In this document: positions 24,534-33,599 of the stretch, piece by piece | Numbering within the stretch: the stretch's first letter is position 1 | Layout: each line of letters opens with the position of its first letter | Assembly (NCBI GenBank): GCA_965178635.1 | Contig: CBCXVT010000010.1 | Coordinates: 62,001-126,000, forward strand | DNA length: 64,000 nt | Reading direction: 5' to 3' | Source of the DNA: GCA-2733415 sp965178635 | Lineage (GTDB): Bacteria; Bacteroidota; Bacteroidia; Flavobacteriales; Flavobacteriaceae | Program-made: the position numbers and the translations under genes | Notes under the pieces: model-generated | What the model was told of the DNA's origin: nothing | The model's input: only the letters and a program-made list of their open reading frames with translations | Databases searched by the model: none

Positions 24534-26588
24534 ATGAGAAAAAACTTCAACAGTTTATATAAATACCAATCTATCATTTATAAGGTATTCTTATTTGTGA
24601 TATCTACGTTTTTTATAGTGTATTTATTTCCGAAAGGAGGGGCTTTTAAATACAATATTGAAAAAGGAAAAGTATGGCAAAATGATAATTTATATGCGCC
24701 GTTTGACTTTCCTATTCAAAAAACGGAGAAGCAATTAGCAGATGAAATTAATAGTTTAAAAGAAAATCTACCATCTTATTTTATTATAGATACAACTATT
24801 CCGGTCAGGTCTAAAATTAATTTAAAAAACAGTTTTAATACTACTTTCTCAGATACATTAAATGTTGAGTTAAAAGAAGGCATAAAAACTCTATTAGATA
24901 AAACGATAGATGATATATATGAAACAGGAATCTTATCTGAAGATATTTACTTAGATGCACAACAAGATGTTGTTTTAAGGATAAAAGGGGGAGATGCAGC
25001 AAAAAAAATATTATTTTCAAAATTGTTGACCACTGAAGGTGTTAGGTTAGCTATTCAGAATAGTTTTTCAGACTCCATTTATAAGCCCTATAAAAATTAC
25101 TTGACGTCAATTTTTTTCAATAATATAAAAGAAAATGTGCGTTATGATCAAGGGTTTAATGATGCTGTTTTTGAGCAAGAAAAAAGTAAAATTTCACCAA
25201 CTGTAGGTTTATTAAAAGAAAATGCAATTATTATTTCAAAAGGAGAAGTTATTGAAGGTGATAAATATCAAAAATTAAGCTCATTAAAAGAAATATATGA
25301 ATCGCAGGTTTGGAATAAATCCAATTATAACTGGATAGTTTTTGGGTATGTGATTTTGGTGGTTTTAGCGTTGTTAATGCTGATTTTGTTCGTGAAAAAA
25401 TACCGTGTTTCTATTTATAATAACAATACCAAATTGACTTTTATATTTTTTAATATCATTTTAATGATATGTATTACAACAGTCATTTTACAATTTCAGC
25501 CAAACTATTTATATATAGTGCCGCTATGTATTTTACCACTGATTTTAAAAGCTTTTTTTGATGCTCGATTAGGATTGTTTACTCATGTAATTACTGTGTT
25601 GCTAATTGGGTTTATCGTACCCAATAGTTATGAATATATGTTCTTACAAATCATTGCAGGAATCATTACTATTCTTACGGTGTCAGAATTATATAAGCGT
25701 GTGAACTTGTTTATTTCGGTAGCGCAAATTACGATGGTTTATATCATTGCATATTTTTCTTTTTTTATAATTCATGAAGGTAATATCACAACATTAAAGT
25801 GGGAAACATTTGGGTTATTCTTATTGTGTGGTATGGCAATGCTTTTTGCACAACCATTGATTTATATTTACGAGAAGGTCTTCGGGTTAGTTTCAGATGT
25901 TTCTTTATTAGAATTGTCTGATACAAACTCAAAGTTATTAAAGCTTTTAGCAGATAAAGCACCAGGGACATTTCACCATTCCTTGAATGTTGCAAATTTA
26001 GCCGAGGCAGCCGCAAATGAAATTGGAGCAAATGCCATGTTGGTTAGGGTAGGAGCGTTATACCATGATATTGGTAAGATGAATGATCCTACTTATTTTA
26101 TAGAAAATCAAAGCAATAATATCAATCCACACAATGAACTTGGGCCAAAAGAAAGTGCTCAAATTATCATAGATCATGTGTTGAATGGTATAGAAATTGC
26201 AAAAAAACACAACTTGCCAGATAGAATTATTGATTTTATAAGAACGCATCACGGAACCAGTTTAGTTTATTATTTTTATAGTTTGGAGAAAAATACTAAT
26301 AAAGAAGCTGTCGATATTAAAGATTTTCAATACAAAGGGCCAAAACCTTTTTCTAAAGAAACTGCTATACTTATGATGTGTGATAGTGTAGAGGCAGCTT
26401 CAAAGAGTATAAAGAATCCTGATTACACAAAAATTAGTGTGTTTGTAGATCAGATTATAGAAAAGCAAAAAAATGATGGTCAGTTTTTAAATGCTGATAT
26501 TACATTTAAAGAAATAGAGCAAATTAAGAAGGTCTTGAAACACAAATTGATTAATATTTATCACTTGCGTATAGAGTATCCTGACTAA
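24534..26588 (+). CDS. pgpH: 7TM-HD family cyclic di-AMP phosphodiesterase, PgpH type
   Basis: A 684-residue membrane enzyme. After an N-terminal membrane anchor (about 11-35) comes an extracytoplasmic domain (7TMR-HDED, about 40-265), then seven hydrophobic segments (about 270-470) and a cytoplasmic HD domain: FHHSLNVANLAEAA, ALYHDIGKM with the His-Asp metal ligands, then HHGTSLVYYF. PgpH-type proteins hydrolyse c-di-AMP, which controls potassium and turgor; a Kir-type potassium channel gene lies at 48 kb. Starts at the ATG 24534. Followed by the three-tRNA cluster. Confidence 0.9.
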   Translation: MRKNFNSLYKYQSIIYKVFLFVISTFFIVYLFPKGGAFKYNIEKGKVWQNDNLYAPFDFPIQKTEKQLADEINSLKENLPSYFIIDTTIPVRSKINLKNSFNTTFSDTLNVELKEGIKTLLDKTIDDIYETGILSEDIYLDAQQDVVLRIKGGDAAKKILFSKLLTTEGVRLAIQNSFSDSIYKPYKNYLTSIFFNNIKENVRYDQGFNDAVFEQEKSKISPTVGLLKENAIIISKGEVIEGDKYQKLSSLKEIYESQVWNKSNYNWIVFGYVILVVLALLMLILFVKKYRVSIYNNNTKLTFIFFNIILMICITTVILQFQPNYLYIVPLCILPLILKAFFDARLGLFTHVITVLLIGFIVPNSYEYMFLQIIAGIITILTVSELYKRVNLFISVAQITMVYIIAYFSFFIIHEGNITTLKWETFGLFLLCGMAMLFAQPLIYIYEKVFGLVSDVSLLELSDTNSKLLKLLADKAPGTFHHSLNVANLAEAAANEIGANAMLVRVGALYHDIGKMNDPTYFIENQSNNINPHNELGPKESAQIIIDHVLNGIEIAKKHNLPDRIIDFIRTHHGTSLVYYFYSLEKNTNKEAVDIKDFQYKGPKPFSKETAILMMCDSVEAASKSIKNPDYTKISVFVDQIIEKQKNDGQFLNADITFKEIEQIKKVLKHKLINIYHLRIEYPD

Positions 26589-26642
26589 AAGTATTGATAA
26601 TTAATTGGTTAAAAAAAAGCTTTAAAAAAAGAATAAAAAACC

Positions 26643-26673
26643 TTGTGAGAAAAGGAAACTTGCAATATATTTG
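26643..26673 (+). promoter_or_regulatory. Promoter of the tRNA cluster
   Basis: TTG (26643-26645), 20 bp, then TATATTTG (26666-26673): an exact Bacteroidota sigma-A promoter, ending 33 nt before the first tRNA. Confidence 0.8.
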
Positions 26674-26706
26674 CAACCGCAATTAATAATTGTGGATTGA
26701 TTTATT

Positions 26707-26793
26707 GGAGAGGTGCCTGAGTGGCCGAAAGGACTTGTTTGCTAAACAAGCGTACCCATCCGGGTACCCAGGGTTCGAATCCCTGTCTCTCCG
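26707..26793 (+). tRNA. tRNA-Ser(GCU)
   Basis: 87 nt with acceptor GGAGAGG/TCTCTCC (one G-T), a class II long variable arm, T-arm GGGTTCGAATCCC and anticodon loop TTGCTAA with GCU at 26741-26743. It reads AGC/AGU serine codons. First of three tRNAs in one transcript. No encoded CCA. Confidence 0.97.
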
Positions 26794-26808
26794 CAAAATA
26801 TATTAATT

Positions 26809-26883
26809 CGGGGTGTAGCGTAGCCCGGTCATCGCGCCTCGTTTGGGACGAGGAGGTCGCAGGTTCGAATCCTGCCACCCCGA
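26809..26883 (+). tRNA. tRNA-Pro(UGG)
   Basis: 75 nt with acceptor CGGGGTG/CACCCCG, discriminator A, and anticodon stem CCTCG/CGAGG enclosing TTTGGGA with UGG at 26844-26846. The leading C1-G72 pair is typical of bacterial proline tRNA. Reads CCN codons. Confidence 0.97.
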
Positions 26884-26912
26884 CACAGTTGTCGTAGCAA
26901 CTAAAAAACTAC

Positions 26913-26986
26913 GGGCTCTTAGCTCAGCTGGATAGAGCACCTCCCTTCTAAGGAGGCGGTCGCAGGTTCGAATCCTGCAGGGCTCA
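26913..26986 (+). tRNA. tRNA-Arg(UCU)
   Basis: 74 nt with acceptor GGGCTCT/AGGGCTC (two wobble pairs), anticodon loop CTTCTAA with UCU at 26947-26949 and T-arm AGGTTCGAATCCT. It reads AGA/AGG, the dominant arginine codons in this AT-rich DNA. Confidence 0.96.
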
Positions 26987-26988
26987 CT

Positions 26989-27024
26989 GAAAGACTTACA
27001 GGTAACTGTAGGTCTTTTTTGTTT
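26989..27024 (+). terminator. Terminator of the tRNA cluster
   Basis: AAAGACTTACAG-GTAA-CTGTAGGTCTTTTTT, a 12-bp stem with one G-T pair followed by T6, right after tRNA-Arg. Confidence 0.88.
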
Positions 27025-27028
27025 TATA

Positions 27029-27036
27029 TAGGTTTG
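27029..27036 (+). promoter_or_regulatory. -7 element before the Asp-box protein gene
   Basis: TAGGTTTG fits TAnnTTTG; the ATG follows 67 nt later. No matching -33 TTG at the usual distance. Confidence 0.45.
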
Positions 27037-27103
27037 TATAAATTAATAAGTATGAGCTATATAACTTAAACTAAAAACATTAAGTTAGCAAAAAATATAT
27101 ATT

Positions 27104-30100
27104 ATGAATAAAATTATCGGATTTTTAGTACTGTTATTCTTTTTTGTTAAGGCAGATGCGCAAGATTGGAAACAATTAAGAAATGATAATTCTGTTAATT
27201 TTTATGATGTTGTTAAGGCAGCTGAAAAACATTTTGACACTAAAGACAAAAGTAAAAAAGGCTCTGGATGGAAGGGTTATCAACGCTGGGTTGTAGAAAA
27301 TGAATATAAGTTTTATCCAAGTGGTGACAGAAGTCAAACCGATCCGTTTTTTGTAAAAAATCAATACAACCAATTTGCATCACACGATTCAAAATCGAAT
27401 GCGTTGGTTGGGTGGAATGAATTAGGACCAACAAGTCCTGGTCAGATAACAGGTCACTATGCTTTTGGAATGGGAAGGATTGCATCTTTTTACGTAGATC
27501 CGAATAATGATCAGCGTTTGTATATTGGGTCTAGAACTGGTGGGTTCTGGAAATCATTAGACGGTGGAGTGACTTGGGCTGGTGGTTCTACAGATTTTTT
27601 GGCTGCTAGTGGTGTGAATACAATTGCAGCTTCACCTACAAATCCTGAAGCTGTATTAATTAATATAAACAATAGTACTAATCATACGTCTCATGGAATT
27701 TACAGTTCTGTAGATGGAGGAGATACGTGGAGTTTATCTAACTTTAATCCAACAAATATTGGGTATGGTGGTTTAGGTACAAACTTTGAAATTTATACCA
27801 TAAAATACCATCCTACAATTCCTGATTTAGTATTTGTAGGAACATGGCAAGGTTTGTATAGGTCAGATGATAACTTGGCAACCTGGACTAGAATTGAAAC
27901 GAATACAGTAATAACCGATATTGAGTTTCATCCTACTAACCCAGACATTGTATACATGTATGATAACTATTACTGGGGAGCAAACCAGAATGTTGTTTTT
28001 TACTCTACAGATCAAGGGTTAACCTTTAATACATCAAATACATTAACAGGGAATAATGACGCTACTTGTAAGATAGATGTCAGTCCTGATTGCCCAAATT
28101 GTGTTTATGTTGCTTCTAATAATGGTCTTTGGAAATCTACAGATAGTGGTGTGAATTATACTTTAATTAGTGATCCATCTCCTAGTAGTGCAGGATTTGC
28201 AGTAAGTGATCTAGATGATAATAATATATTAATGGGATATGTTGATGCTGAAATGAGTACTGATGGTGGGTTAACGTTCAATCAAGTAACCTATTGGTCA
28301 TTAGGTAATACAAATGGGGCAGGAAGCGGTAATCAGGTGAGTTATGATACAAGTACTAATTACATTCATGCAGATGTACAAGAAGCTAAAAGTATCAATG
28401 GTGTGTTTTATGCGTGTACTGATGGTTTCTTGGTGAAAAGTGCTGATAATGGTATTACTTGGTCTATTTTAAGTGAAGATATTGCTATTCGTATGAATTA
28501 CAATCTTGGGGTTAGTCAGTCTAACCATGATCGTACAATTGTGGGATCACAAGATAATGGTACGAGTGTAAATACCGAAAATGGTTGGGTAGAAATGTAT
28601 GGTGCTGATGGTATGGAAGGTTTAATTCATCCATTAAATGATGATTGGATGGTTGGTAGTTGGCAAAATGGCGGTAGAATAATTACGCATGACGCAGGTC
28701 AAACAAAATCAACTATTAAGCCTGGTGGAGAAGATGGGTATTGGATTAGTCCAATTTTTTATGATCCAAATGATCATATGAAACTCTATTCATTAGCAGA
28801 AAATGTATACACAAGTGAAGACTTTGGAGAAACATGGACAAATATTGGGACACCGTCTTTTACAGGAACCGTAAAGTTTGCTACAATTGCAGAAAATAAC
28901 TCTAACATCATTGTTGCAGCTCAAGACGAAAAAATTGAACTATCTACAGACGGAGGTGTTTCATGGGGTGATATCAAAAATAATCTTCCAAATTATTCAA
29001 TTACAGATGTTGTGTTTGACCCGAATGACGATAATACAATAGTAGTTACATATGCGAGGTATCAAACAGATAATTCTAAAGTGTTTATAACTCATGATCA
29101 AGGAGCGACTTGGCAAAATATCACTTATAATTTAGGGAATATGCCAGTACGTTCAGTAGTTATTGATCACACAGATACGTCAACTATTTATTTAGGGACA
29201 GAAATCGGATTGTACAAAAAGGCCATGTCAGATAACACATGGAGTTTATATAATACAGACTTACCTAATATGTCTATTAAAGAATTAGAAATCATGTGGG
29301 GTTCAAATACTATTCGAGCTTCTACTTGGGGACGTGGTTTGTGGGAATACGATGTTTTTGGGAGGGCAGATTACCCTTCAATTACAACAACAGAAATTAC
29401 AAATCGTCCAACAATTCAATCGCCTAAAGAAGGAGTTGATCAGTTAGTTACATCTACTATTTCTTATAATGGAACGTTAACAAGTGCACATGTTGAATGG
29501 TCGGTAGATAATCCAACTTTCGGTAATGTTATTCCTATGAGTAATACTATGGGCGATACCTGGGTGTCAGATACACCATTACCAGATTATCCAGCTGGGA
29601 CAAAATTATATTTTAAAGTTTTTGCGGTTGGAGATAACGGCGATACAACTGAAACATATAAATTCATGTACACAATTGAGCCATTTGAATACTGTGTAAC
29701 TTCTGGTGAATCTGCAAATGGGAATTTATACATTTCACAGGTAGATGTCGCAACAATGAGTAATACAAGTGTCAATGATGCGTATACATATTATTCAGGA
29801 TCTTTAGTTGAACTTGATTTAAATCAAATGTATACAATTGCCTTAAGCGCCAATACAAATTGGTCTAATAATGATTTAGGTGCTTGGATAGACTATAATG
29901 GAGATGCAGAATTTGACGATTCAGAATTGATTATTACAGAGCCAGGGATAGGTAATTTTGCTACAGCAAACTTTATTGTGCCTGTAACGGCAAAAACAAA
30001 TGAAGAGCTTAGAATGAGAATTCGTTTAGGCTATTGGGATTCACCTGTGTTTGATCCGTGTGGTACCACATTAGGAGAGGTTGAAGATTATCCAGTTATG

Positions 30101-30379
30101 ATAACCAATAATATTTTAAGTAATACAGATGACTATTCATTGGTTGATTCAACCGTGCATGTTTCACCAAATCCAGCTTCTGGACAAATACAAATTACCT
30201 CAGATGTAAATACGATACATTCTGTTCAGTTATTTGATATCAGAGGACGATTGATTTTAGAAACATCAAATAACTCTAATGAATTAACCTTAGATTTGGG
30301 TAGTTTAAGCAGTGCGCTTTATGTAATATCTATTAAAGTAGGAGGGGCAACTGTAGTTAAAAAAATAGTTAAACAATAA
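27104..30379 (+). CDS. Large secreted Asp-box (BNR/sortilin-like) protein with GEVED domain and T9SS sorting tail
   Basis: 1091 residues. Signal peptide (to about 20: ...FFFVKADAQ), then two beta-propeller-like regions (about 100-750) with some ten Asp-box motifs of the S-x-D-x-G-x-T-[WF] kind, e.g. KSLDGGVTW, SSVDGGDTW, STDQGLTF, KSADNGITW, TSEDFGETW, THDQGATW. Next an Ig-like or spacer region, a GEVED domain (WIDYNGDAEFDD, near 930) and, in the last 75 residues, a T9SS type A sorting domain (VSPNPASGQI ... LYVISIKVGG ... KIVKQ). It should be exported by the gliding-associated T9SS to the cell surface. Asp boxes occur in sialidases and in non-enzymatic propellers, so no enzyme activity is claimed. 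It ends 290 bp before cassette 1. Confidence 0.9.
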   Translation: MNKIIGFLVLLFFFVKADAQDWKQLRNDNSVNFYDVVKAAEKHFDTKDKSKKGSGWKGYQRWVVENEYKFYPSGDRSQTDPFFVKNQYNQFASHDSKSNALVGWNELGPTSPGQITGHYAFGMGRIASFYVDPNNDQRLYIGSRTGGFWKSLDGGVTWAGGSTDFLAASGVNTIAASPTNPEAVLININNSTNHTSHGIYSSVDGGDTWSLSNFNPTNIGYGGLGTNFEIYTIKYHPTIPDLVFVGTWQGLYRSDDNLATWTRIETNTVITDIEFHPTNPDIVYMYDNYYWGANQNVVFYSTDQGLTFNTSNTLTGNNDATCKIDVSPDCPNCVYVASNNGLWKSTDSGVNYTLISDPSPSSAGFAVSDLDDNNILMGYVDAEMSTDGGLTFNQVTYWSLGNTNGAGSGNQVSYDTSTNYIHADVQEAKSINGVFYACTDGFLVKSADNGITWSILSEDIAIRMNYNLGVSQSNHDRTIVGSQDNGTSVNTENGWVEMYGADGMEGLIHPLNDDWMVGSWQNGGRIITHDAGQTKSTIKPGGEDGYWISPIFYDPNDHMKLYSLAENVYTSEDFGETWTNIGTPSFTGTVKFATIAENNSNIIVAAQDEKIELSTDGGVSWGDIKNNLPNYSITDVVFDPNDDNTIVVTYARYQTDNSKVFITHDQGATWQNITYNLGNMPVRSVVIDHTDTSTIYLGTEIGLYKKAMSDNTWSLYNTDLPNMSIKELEIMWGSNTIRASTWGRGLWEYDVFGRADYPSITTTEITNRPTIQSPKEGVDQLVTSTISYNGTLTSAHVEWSVDNPTFGNVIPMSNTMGDTWVSDTPLPDYPAGTKLYFKVFAVGDNGDTTETYKFMYTIEPFEYCVTSGESANGNLYISQVDVATMSNTSVNDAYTYYSGSLVELDLNQMYTIALSANTNWSNNDLGAWIDYNGDAEFDDSELIITEPGIGNFATANFIVPVTAKTNEELRMRIRLGYWDSPVFDPCGTTLGEVEDYPVMITNNILSNTDDYSLVDSTVHVSPNPASGQIQITSDVNTIHSVQLFDIRGRLILETSNNSNELTLDLGSLSSALYVISIKVGGATVVKKIVKQ

Positions 30380-30386
30380 TCTTTGT

Positions 30387-30436
30387 GAAAAAGCAGTGTA
30401 AAACATTAAGTTAATGTTTTACACTGCTTTTTTTTG
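30387..30436 (+). terminator. Strong terminator after the Asp-box protein gene
   Basis: A 20-bp-class stem (AAAAAGCAGTGTAAAACATT pairing with its complement) with an AAGT loop and T9, isolating the Asp-box gene from cassette 1. Confidence 0.92.
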
Positions 30437-30671
30437 TTGAAATCATAGCATGTTAGAGATGTTGCTTTTGCTGTTAATCGTGTTTATTGGCTTTTTGCCT
30501 GAAATATGCAACTTAATATATAGATTAACATATGTTTAAGGGTATTTTGCCTAAATAAAGAAGCATTACAGCTAATTGTTTATAAGTATCTAATATTCAT
30601 TGGTTTGCTTTTAGTCTTAAGTGGTTAAGAAGTGTATATTCGCTATTGGTTTAACTTAAATATGCGCACCT
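30437..30671 (+). promoter_or_regulatory. Upstream region of cassette 1
   Basis: About 235 bp without a gene. It contains CTGTTAATCGTG (30471-30482) and TCATTGGTT (30597-30605), both of which recur in the same order upstream of cassette 2. I found no exact TAnnTTTG close to the start of A1; TATATTCG at 30637-30644 is the nearest approximation. Confidence 0.4.
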
Positions 30672-31409
30672 ATGCAAAAAAACATACTTTTTATTTTTCT
30701 TCTCATTAGTGGTTTGTCTTTTGGGCAAATTTAAGGAGTTGGAATTAATGAACTCGTGCCTGAACAGCAATTACATTTAGGTTCTCCAACTGGAACCATT
30801 AGAGTTGACGGTTTAAATGCGACAAATAATTCCTACAATGGGGGTGAAGTTGATACAACGTATCCACTATATGTAGATTCTAACGGAGATATGACTCTTG
30901 AAATTTCTGCATTTGAAAATAGTGATGGTGATGATGAATGGACAACTGCTGGAATTAACGGGACAATAACGATTGACAATACAGGACCAGATGATGGTTA
31001 TGAAGTAGTTGAGATACTAGATATACCAATAACTGTAGATAGAGATGTTATGGTCGAACTCAAATACTCTTTAAGTATGGAAGTGTTTGAGAATAGTTCA
31101 TTGGATATTATCAAAGATGTATACGCAAGAAATATTTCTAATTTCTTTACCGTAGATCAGGCATCTTTAACGTCAACAACAAGACGATATGCACAAAGTT
31201 CAAAATGTTATTATAACAGGAATATAACTGAAATAGCTCCTACTGCGGCAACTGGGTTTATTTATAATTCAGGTACTACTTATATACCACTTACGGCAGG
31301 AGCGCATATACTTAGGTTTTATGGTAGTGCGTGTTCAGGGATTAATAATGAGCCTACGTATGTAAGGTTTGCTGGAGGTCCTGATGCCATTTTTGTTCGT
31401 ATCTATTAA
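30672..31409 (+). pseudogene. Cassette protein A1, interrupted by an in-frame TAA at codon 21
   Basis: Read from ATG 30672 the frame encodes a signal peptide (MQKNILFIFLLISGLSFGQI), then TAA (30732-30734), then continues in the same frame for 224 codons: GVGINELVPEQQLHLG ... FVRIY. It aligns over its length with A2 at 61322 (shared PEQQLHLGSPTG / PQQKLHIASPTG, VMVELKYSLS / TILEVKYNLS, RRYAQSSKCYY / RRYGPASKCYY). The stop sits exactly where A2 has a Gln, so a CAA to TAA change is the simplest origin. Either the gene is dead, or a downstream GTG (30756) makes a protein without signal peptide, which seems unlikely for this family. First gene of cassette 1; B1 begins 12 nt after its stop. Confidence 0.8.
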
Positions 31410-31421
31410 AAAAAGCAACCA

Positions 31422-32187
31422 ATGAGAAACATAATATACTACACTTTAATTTTTTGTTTTAATATCTCACTTGCACAAGTAGGTATTGGAACTACAGATC
31501 CGCAACAAGATTTGCATGTTGCAGGGGCAACGTCAACAATTAGAATTGAAAGCTTAAACACTACTAATGAACCTGTTTTAAACACAGGGGTCAGGTTGGC
31601 ACCAACATATGTTACAGCAGATGGTGATATCACTTTAACGCCTTCGGGATTTAATACAAATGGCGCTGGAAATTCAGAGCCATTAAACTTTTTAATTAAT
31701 ATCCCTAATTTTGTACCTAATGGACCGTATGGTGATGGAACAGTAGTCGCAAATGATGCAACAATTACTTCAGCTACTACTCAAATTGTTTCAGTACCAT
31801 TTACTAGCCCCCAAGATGCATTGTTAGAAGTGCGTTATGTAATGACGATAGATTTATCTGATTTGGTTTTACCTGCGCCAGCAGCGTCAACATTTAATGA
31901 TATTTCTGCAAGAACAGTAAGATGTTATTTTTCATATAGATTTAAATAGTGATGGTTTAGATGCTGCTGAGTTATCTAAAGTATATGGTTTGCATGGTGA
32001 AGCTTATACGTCTTTTAGTCAGGGGTCTGTTGGGTATGCGTTTATTCATGGTGTAGGGTATGGAAGTATTCCGGCAGGAACTCACTCTCTTGTATTTTTT
32101 GGTGAAACTGCCGACGGAAATAACAAACCAACATATGTAGGTTTTGGAGGGTCATCAGACTATTTAAAAATACGTATTTACAATTAA
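31422..32187 (+). pseudogene. Cassette protein B1, frameshifted at a T run
   Basis: The first 175 codons (31422-31949) give a signal peptide and the family N-terminus LAQVGIGTTDPQQDLHVAG, then the frame hits TAG. From about 31933 a second frame continues IDLNSDGLDAAELSKVYG ... DYLKIRIYN and matches the C-terminal part of B2 (IDIDSDGLSPAEMAKKYG ... DYLKIRVYN). Removing one T from the five-T run at 31928-31932 restores one continuous protein of about 254 residues. The break falls just before a DxNxDG loop that looks calcium-binding. Real frameshift, slippage site and sequencing error are all possible. Confidence 0.8.
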
Positions 32188-32198
32188 AAAATTTATTT

Positions 32199-33020
32199 AT
32201 GAAAAACATATTTATATATATAGGTTTGATGGCAACTACTGTATCTTTAGCACAAGTAGGAATTCATACTAATACACCTCAAGAAGAGTTACATATAGAA
32301 GGAGCAACATCTACAATACGTGTAGAAGGCTTAAATTTAACAAATAACACGCTTAATCTAGGTACATCACAAAACACTCGTGTGTATGCTGATGCAGAAG
32401 GTGATTTGGTATTGGGTGCAGAGCCTGCGGACGTTGAATTGTTATTTAATCCAGCAAATTATTTAGCAGATCCCCTAGATACAGGTGGGTCAGATACAAA
32501 TCAAATTCTTCAAACCGGTGTCGGTTCTGGGTATAGTGAAGCGGGGTGGCCTAGAGTTACGGGTCCAGGTACATCAACATTTACTTTAACAAAAAATGCC
32601 ATTGTAGAAATTAACTATTCATTATCTTATGAAATTTATAAAAGTGGTAGAGGTATTGATGATGAACACGCTAGAACTGTTCAGTTTTATGTGTATTTAA
32701 GGGAAAATAGTCATACAGGAGCTATTGTTAACCAAGATGTTGATGGACTTCCATTAAATTTTGCTGGAAATGTTGGTGCTTTAGGGTATAGTGGGCAATT
32801 TTACACCAATGGTGATCGTGATGGTGCAGATGGTATGGAAGGGTTTGATAAAAAATATTATGCGACAGGACATGATTTTGTGAAGTTAGGCCCGGGTACT
32901 TACTCGCCAATGTTTGCAGGTGTTATGTTTGTTGCTAACACTGCTGGTACTGGTGCTGTGAAAATGCAAATTGGTGGTGGTGATGATGAAATTGTTGTTG
33001 TTGCGCATTATTACAACTAA
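32199..33020 (+). CDS. Cassette protein C1, secreted, unknown function
   Basis: 273 residues, intact. A signal peptide (MKNIFIYIGLMATTVSLA) leads to the family N-terminal motif QVGIHTNTPQEELHIEG...RVEGLN, then VYADAEGDLVLG, a central strand NAIVEINYSLSYEIY, a Gly/Asp-rich stretch and a Gly-rich end (GGGDDEIVVVAHYYN). C2 at 62880 is its closest relative in the window (shared RVYADADGDLVLG, FTLTKNAIVE, VKLGPGTY). It starts 11 nt after B1 and is the last gene before a strong terminator. Surface or extracellular location is predicted; no catalytic motif is visible and there is no T9SS tail. Confidence 0.8.
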   Translation: MKNIFIYIGLMATTVSLAQVGIHTNTPQEELHIEGATSTIRVEGLNLTNNTLNLGTSQNTRVYADAEGDLVLGAEPADVELLFNPANYLADPLDTGGSDTNQILQTGVGSGYSEAGWPRVTGPGTSTFTLTKNAIVEINYSLSYEIYKSGRGIDDEHARTVQFYVYLRENSHTGAIVNQDVDGLPLNFAGNVGALGYSGQFYTNGDRDGADGMEGFDKKYYATGHDFVKLGPGTYSPMFAGVMFVANTAGTGAVKMQIGGGDDEIVVVAHYYN

Positions 33021-33040
33021 AAATCTAAATTATAAATTAT

Positions 33041-33075
33041 AAAAAAGCTTCACTTATTTAAGTGAAGCTTTTTTT
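33041..33075 (+). terminator. Terminator of cassette 1
   Basis: AAAAAAGCTTCACTT-ATTTA-AGTGAAGCTTTTTTT, a 15-bp stem with T7, 20 nt after C1. Confidence 0.92.
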
Positions 33076-33092
33076 ATTTGAAATAAAACTAT

Positions 33093-33120
33093 TATATTTG
33101 TGCATACAATAGTTGTGTAT
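33093..33120 (+). promoter_or_regulatory. marR promoter and candidate operator
   Basis: TATATTTG (33093-33100) is a perfect -7 element. Just downstream ATACAA-TAG-TTGTGTAT (33104-33120) is an imperfect inverted repeat ending 2 nt before the marR ATG, a position expected for an autorepressor site. Operator function is inferred. Confidence 0.5.
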
Positions 33121-33122
33121 AC

Positions 33123-33578
33123 ATGAGTAAGCTGTCAAACATATTAAAGAGTAATGCAAATTTATCAGAATCAAAACAATTGGTATTGAATTTGTTGTGT
33201 ACAAATAATCATGTGGCAGATCAATACGCTATTTTTTTTAAATCACAAGGTCTCACCGCATCACAATATAATGTGTTACGAATTTTAAGAGGTCAAAATG
33301 GGAAACCAGCAAATTTATCTACTATACAAGAACGTATGGTGCATAAAAATAGTAATGCAGGGAGGTTGATTGATAAGCTGTTGATAAAAGGTTTTGTAGA
33401 ACGTAATCAGTGTGAAGTTAATAGACGAAAAATAGAAGTTAGAATCACAAATAGTGGTCTACAAAAATTATTAGACATAGCCCCTGATTTAGAAAAAATA
33501 GAGGAATATGGCGTTAGAAATTTATCAATTGAAGAAATTAAAACGCTAAATTCGTTATTAGAAAAATTAAGAACATAA
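33123..33578 (+). CDS. MarR-family transcriptional regulator
   Basis: 151 residues, the family's usual size. The winged helix-turn-helix runs from about 50 to 110: LTASQYNVLRILRG for the second helix, LSTIQERMVHKNSNAGRLIDKLLIKGFVER as the recognition part with the conserved Lys-Gly-Val wing lead-in, then RRKIEVRITNSG for the wing. MarR proteins are dimeric repressors released by small ligands or oxidation. It is probably cotranscribed with the yceI-type gene 21 nt downstream, which is the likely regulated target together with itself. Confidence 0.92.
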   Translation: MSKLSNILKSNANLSESKQLVLNLLCTNNHVADQYAIFFKSQGLTASQYNVLRILRGQNGKPANLSTIQERMVHKNSNAGRLIDKLLIKGFVERNQCEVNRRKIEVRITNSGLQKLLDIAPDLEKIEEYGVRNLSIEEIKTLNSLLEKLRT

Positions 33579-33599
33579 TTATAAACTAAATATATAAAA

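Noticed and set aside
30756..30800. GTG at 30756 as a true start for A1
   Set aside because: It would drop the signal peptide and part of the family N-terminal motif, while the ATG 84 nt upstream gives both in the same frame.
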